A program made the translations under genes and the position numbers. Source: Streptomyces sp. cf386 (lineage in GTDB: Bacteria; Actinomycetota; Actinomycetes; Streptomycetales; Streptomycetaceae). From it: a DNA stretch of 64,000 bases. The stretch is from contig NZ_FNHV01000007.1 of NCBI RefSeq assembly GCF_900103585.1, positions 62,001 to 126,000 of the forward strand, read 5' to 3'. Position 1 is the stretch's first letter. Each line of letters starts with the position of its first letter. Below the pieces are notes generated by a model. The model worked only from the letters and a program-made list of their open reading frames with translations. It was not told where the DNA came from and did not search any database. This document shows positions 62,417-64,000 of the stretch, piece by piece.

Positions 62417-62811
62417 GCGACGTACGACGCGTCACGACAGGCGCTCCCTGGGAAGACGCCTTCGGCTACTCCCGGGCGGTCGAACTGCCGAACGGCCTCG
62501 TGCTGGTCTCCGGCTGCACGTCCATAGTGGACGGTCAGATCGCCGGAGGCGGTCCGTACGAGCAGACGGTCAACGCCTTCAACGTCGCGTTCGCGGCGTT
62601 GGAGCAGTTGCGCCTCGGCCGCGACGATGTCGTACGTACGCGCATGTACATCACTCATGCCCGGGACGTGGACGAGGTCGGACGCGCTCACAAGGACCTG
62701 TTCGACTCCGTCCGGCCCGCCACATCCATGATCATCGTCTCCGGCTTCGTGGACCCCAGCCTGGTCGTCGAGGTCGAGGTGGAGGCGTACCGAGAGGCAC
62801 CCGAGTCATGA
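62413..62811 (+). CDS. RidA-family enamine/imine deaminase in his operon
   Basis: 132 aa from GTG 62413, overlapping priA and hisF by 4 bases each. RidA/YjgF motifs: WEDAFGYSRAVELPNGLVLV, SGCTSIVDGQIAGGGPYEQT, VRTRMYITHARDVDEVGRAH and a Pro-rich active-site loop replaced by SMIIVSGFVDPSLVVEVEVE. RidA proteins hydrolyse reactive 2-aminoacrylate-type intermediates from PLP enzymes. Its place between priA and hisF suggests protection of, or a link to, PLP-dependent steps (inference). Confidence 0.87.
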   Translation: MSDVRRVTTGAPWEDAFGYSRAVELPNGLVLVSGCTSIVDGQIAGGGPYEQTVNAFNVAFAALEQLRLGRDDVVRTRMYITHARDVDEVGRAHKDLFDSVRPATSMIIVSGFVDPSLVVEVEVEAYREAPES

Positions 62812-63563
62812 CCCTGGCCGTACGAGTCATCCCCTGCCTGGACGTCGACAACGGCCGGGTCGTCAAGGGCGTCAACTTCCAGAACCTGCGCGACGCGGGC
62901 GACCCCGTCGAGATGGCGAAGGTGTACGACGCCGAGGGCGCCGACGAGCTGACGTTCCTGGACATCACCGCCTCGTCGGGCAACCGCGAGACGACGTACG
63001 ACGTGGTGCGCCGCACCGCCGAGCAGGTGTTCATCCCGCTGACGGTCGGCGGCGGTGTCCGCACGGCCGAGGACGTGGACAAGCTGCTGCGCGCGGGCGC
63101 CGACAAGGTGGGCGTCAACACCGCCGCCATCGCCCGCCCCGACCTGATCCGCGAGATCGCCGAGCGGTTCGGGCGGCAGGTGCTCGTGCTGTCGGTGGAC
63201 GCGCGGCGCACGGCGGGCGGGTCCTTCGAGGTGACCACGCACGGCGGTCGCAAGGGCACCGGCATCGACGCCGTCGAGTGGGCGCACCGCGCCGCCGAGC
63301 TGGGCGCGGGCGAGATCCTGCTCAACTCGATGGACGCGGACGGCACGAAGGACGGCTACGACCTGGAGATGATCCAGGCCGTGCGCAAGCACGTGACGGT
63401 TCCGGTGATCGCGTCCGGCGGTGCCGGCAAGCTCGCCGACTTCGCGCCGGCCGTCGGGGCGGGGGCGGACGCGGTGCTCGCCGCGTCGGTGTTCCACTTC
63501 GGGGATCTGCGGATCGGCGAGGTGAAGGACGCGTTGCGGGGAGCCGGGCACCCCGTCCGTTGA
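62808..63563 (+). CDS. hisF: Imidazole glycerol phosphate synthase cyclase subunit HisF
   Basis: 251 aa from ATG 62808. Barrel with VRVIPCLDVDNGRVVKGVNF (catalytic Asp), LTFLDITASSGNRETTYDVV, LTVGGGVRTAEDVDKLLRAG, INSMDADGTKDGYDLEMI-like ILLNSMDADGTKDGYDLEMI (second catalytic Asp) and VPVIASGGAGKLADFAPAVG. Makes IGP and AICAR using ammonia from HisH. Last gene of the operon, followed by a terminator. Confidence 0.97.
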   Translation: MTLAVRVIPCLDVDNGRVVKGVNFQNLRDAGDPVEMAKVYDAEGADELTFLDITASSGNRETTYDVVRRTAEQVFIPLTVGGGVRTAEDVDKLLRAGADKVGVNTAAIARPDLIREIAERFGRQVLVLSVDARRTAGGSFEVTTHGGRKGTGIDAVEWAHRAAELGAGEILLNSMDADGTKDGYDLEMIQAVRKHVTVPVIASGGAGKLADFAPAVGAGADAVLAASVFHFGDLRIGEVKDALRGAGHPVR

Positions 63564-63573
63564 CACTGGGCTG

Positions 63574-63607
63574 AGCCCCGGTCGCCCTGGAGGCGGCCGG
63601 GGCTTTC
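63574..63607 (+). terminator. Terminator of the his operon
   Basis: A 13-bp stem, AGCCCCGG-T-CGCC against GGCG-G-CCGGGGCT (one T-G pair), with a 5-base loop, then TTTCTC. It starts 11 bases after the hisF stop. Confidence 0.85.
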
Positions 63608-63621
63608 TCATGGAGAGACGC

Positions 63622-63663
63622 GAAAGAGAAGTTGCGCAAAATCTGTTGTGCAATTTTTCTTTC
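63622..63663. promoter_or_regulatory. Large inverted repeat, probable operator of the ArsR-type gene
   Basis: Left arm GAAAGAGAAGTTGCGCAA (63622-63639), 6-base centre, right arm TTGTGCAATTTTTCTTTC (63646-63663): 15 of 18 positions pair and the three mismatches are all G-T compatible. It is AT-rich against a GC-rich background and lies 17 bases before the ArsR-type ATG, the position of an autoregulatory operator. Confidence 0.65.
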
Positions 63664-63680
63664 GTATCTACGGTGAGGGC

Positions 63681-64000
63681 ATGACAGGCAAGGAAAGAGA
63701 CCGCCGGATCACGGACCTGGGCACCCTCAAGGCGCTCGCCCATCCGCTGCGGATGAACCTTCTCCGCGGGCTGACGATCGCCCGGGTCGCCACCGCCTCA
63801 CAGCTCGCCGAGCAGGTCGACGAGGCGGTCTCCCTGGTCAGCTACCACCTGCGCAAGCTCGCCGAGCACGGGCTCATCGAGGAGGCCGAGCCGCAGAGCG
63901 CGGACGGTCGTGAGCGCTGGTGGCGGCCCGCCTCGGACGGCGTGCGCATCCGCGAGGAGGACTTCCGCGACGCCCCCGAGAAGGCGGCCGCGCACACGGC
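63681..64000 (+). CDS. ArsR-family winged-helix transcriptional regulator, partial
   Basis: The first 106 residues are visible from ATG 63681 (GAGGG upstream). The winged helix is clear: LGTLKALAHPLRMNLLRGLT, ATASQLAEQVDEAVSLVSYH (recognition helix) and LRKLAEHGLIEEAEPQSADG followed by RERWWRPASDG (wing). No Cys metal-binding motif is visible in helix 3. Such proteins often control adjacent transporter genes; the C-terminus and neighbour lie beyond the window. Confidence 0.88.
   Translation, partial: MTGKERDRRITDLGTLKALAHPLRMNLLRGLTIARVATASQLAEQVDEAVSLVSYHLRKLAEHGLIEEAEPQSADGRERWWRPASDGVRIREEDFRDAPEKAAAHT

Overview
The window is very GC-rich actinobacterial DNA. Gene order, frequent GTG/TTG starts, 4-nt stop/start overlaps, DivIVA/SepF/YggT beside ftsZ, a PriA-type HisA and a Streptomyces-type dispersed repeat all point to a Streptomyces chromosome (inference from content; no search was run). 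It is core chromosome with no prophage, insertion sequence, CRISPR array, rRNA or tRNA that I can see.

Layout. 1-1.6 kb: the 5' part of a YhgE/Pip membrane protein gene and a highly degenerate ABC ATPase, behind a TetR-like palindrome. 1.8-4.1 kb: HEPN-domain protein, SAM methyltransferase, DUF3040 membrane protein. 4.4-9.2 kb (minus): moxR-DUF58-tgpA operon. 9.4-10 kb: beta-carbonic anhydrase. 10.2-28.3 kb (plus): the dcw division and cell-wall cluster rsmH-ftsL-ftsI-murE-murF-mraY-murD-ftsW-murG-ftsQ-ftsZ-pgeF-yggS-sepF-yggT(sepG)-divIVA, ending in a UUCG-loop terminator. It has no mraZ, murC, ddl or ftsA. 28.5-31.9 kb (minus): ileS behind a translational T-box riboswitch with an AUC specifier.

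32.2-41.7 kb: a Lys/Ala-rich protein with a DksA/TraR zinc finger, lspA, rluD-like, GNAT, Na+/H+ antiporter, SDR, MscS channel, dienelactone-hydrolase-like protein, and a PhoD-type Tat-exported phosphatase. 41.8-44.8 kb (minus): DsbA-like thiol oxidoreductase, a five-TM membrane protein, DUF2252. 45.0-48.6 kb: dnaE. 48.7-53.2 kb: a 54-aa basic protein, an NYN-domain protein, an ABC exporter pair and a four-TM protein. 53.3-57.7 kb: a dispersed palindromic repeat, a 24-aa bL37-like ribosomal peptide too short for usual gene calling, ybaK, a stand-alone LON substrate-binding protein, and two Streptomyces-type hypotheticals.

57.8-63.6 kb: a tightly coupled histidine operon hisD-hisC-hisB-(54-aa membrane protein)-hisH-priA-ridA-hisF, most junctions overlapping by 4 nt, closed by a terminator. 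The window ends inside an ArsR-type regulator gene preceded by a large inverted repeat.

The dcw genes make lipid II (murE, murF, mraY, murD, murG), polymerise it at the septum (ftsW, ftsI) and place the Z-ring (ftsZ, sepF, yggT, ftsQ, ftsL) and the polar growth zone (divIVA). I found no convincing wholly new system. The most informative less-obvious signals are the ileS T-box, the bL37-like micro-ORF, the degenerate ABC ATPase with its operator, the histone-like DksA protein, the small membrane protein inside the his operon, and the ArsR operator.
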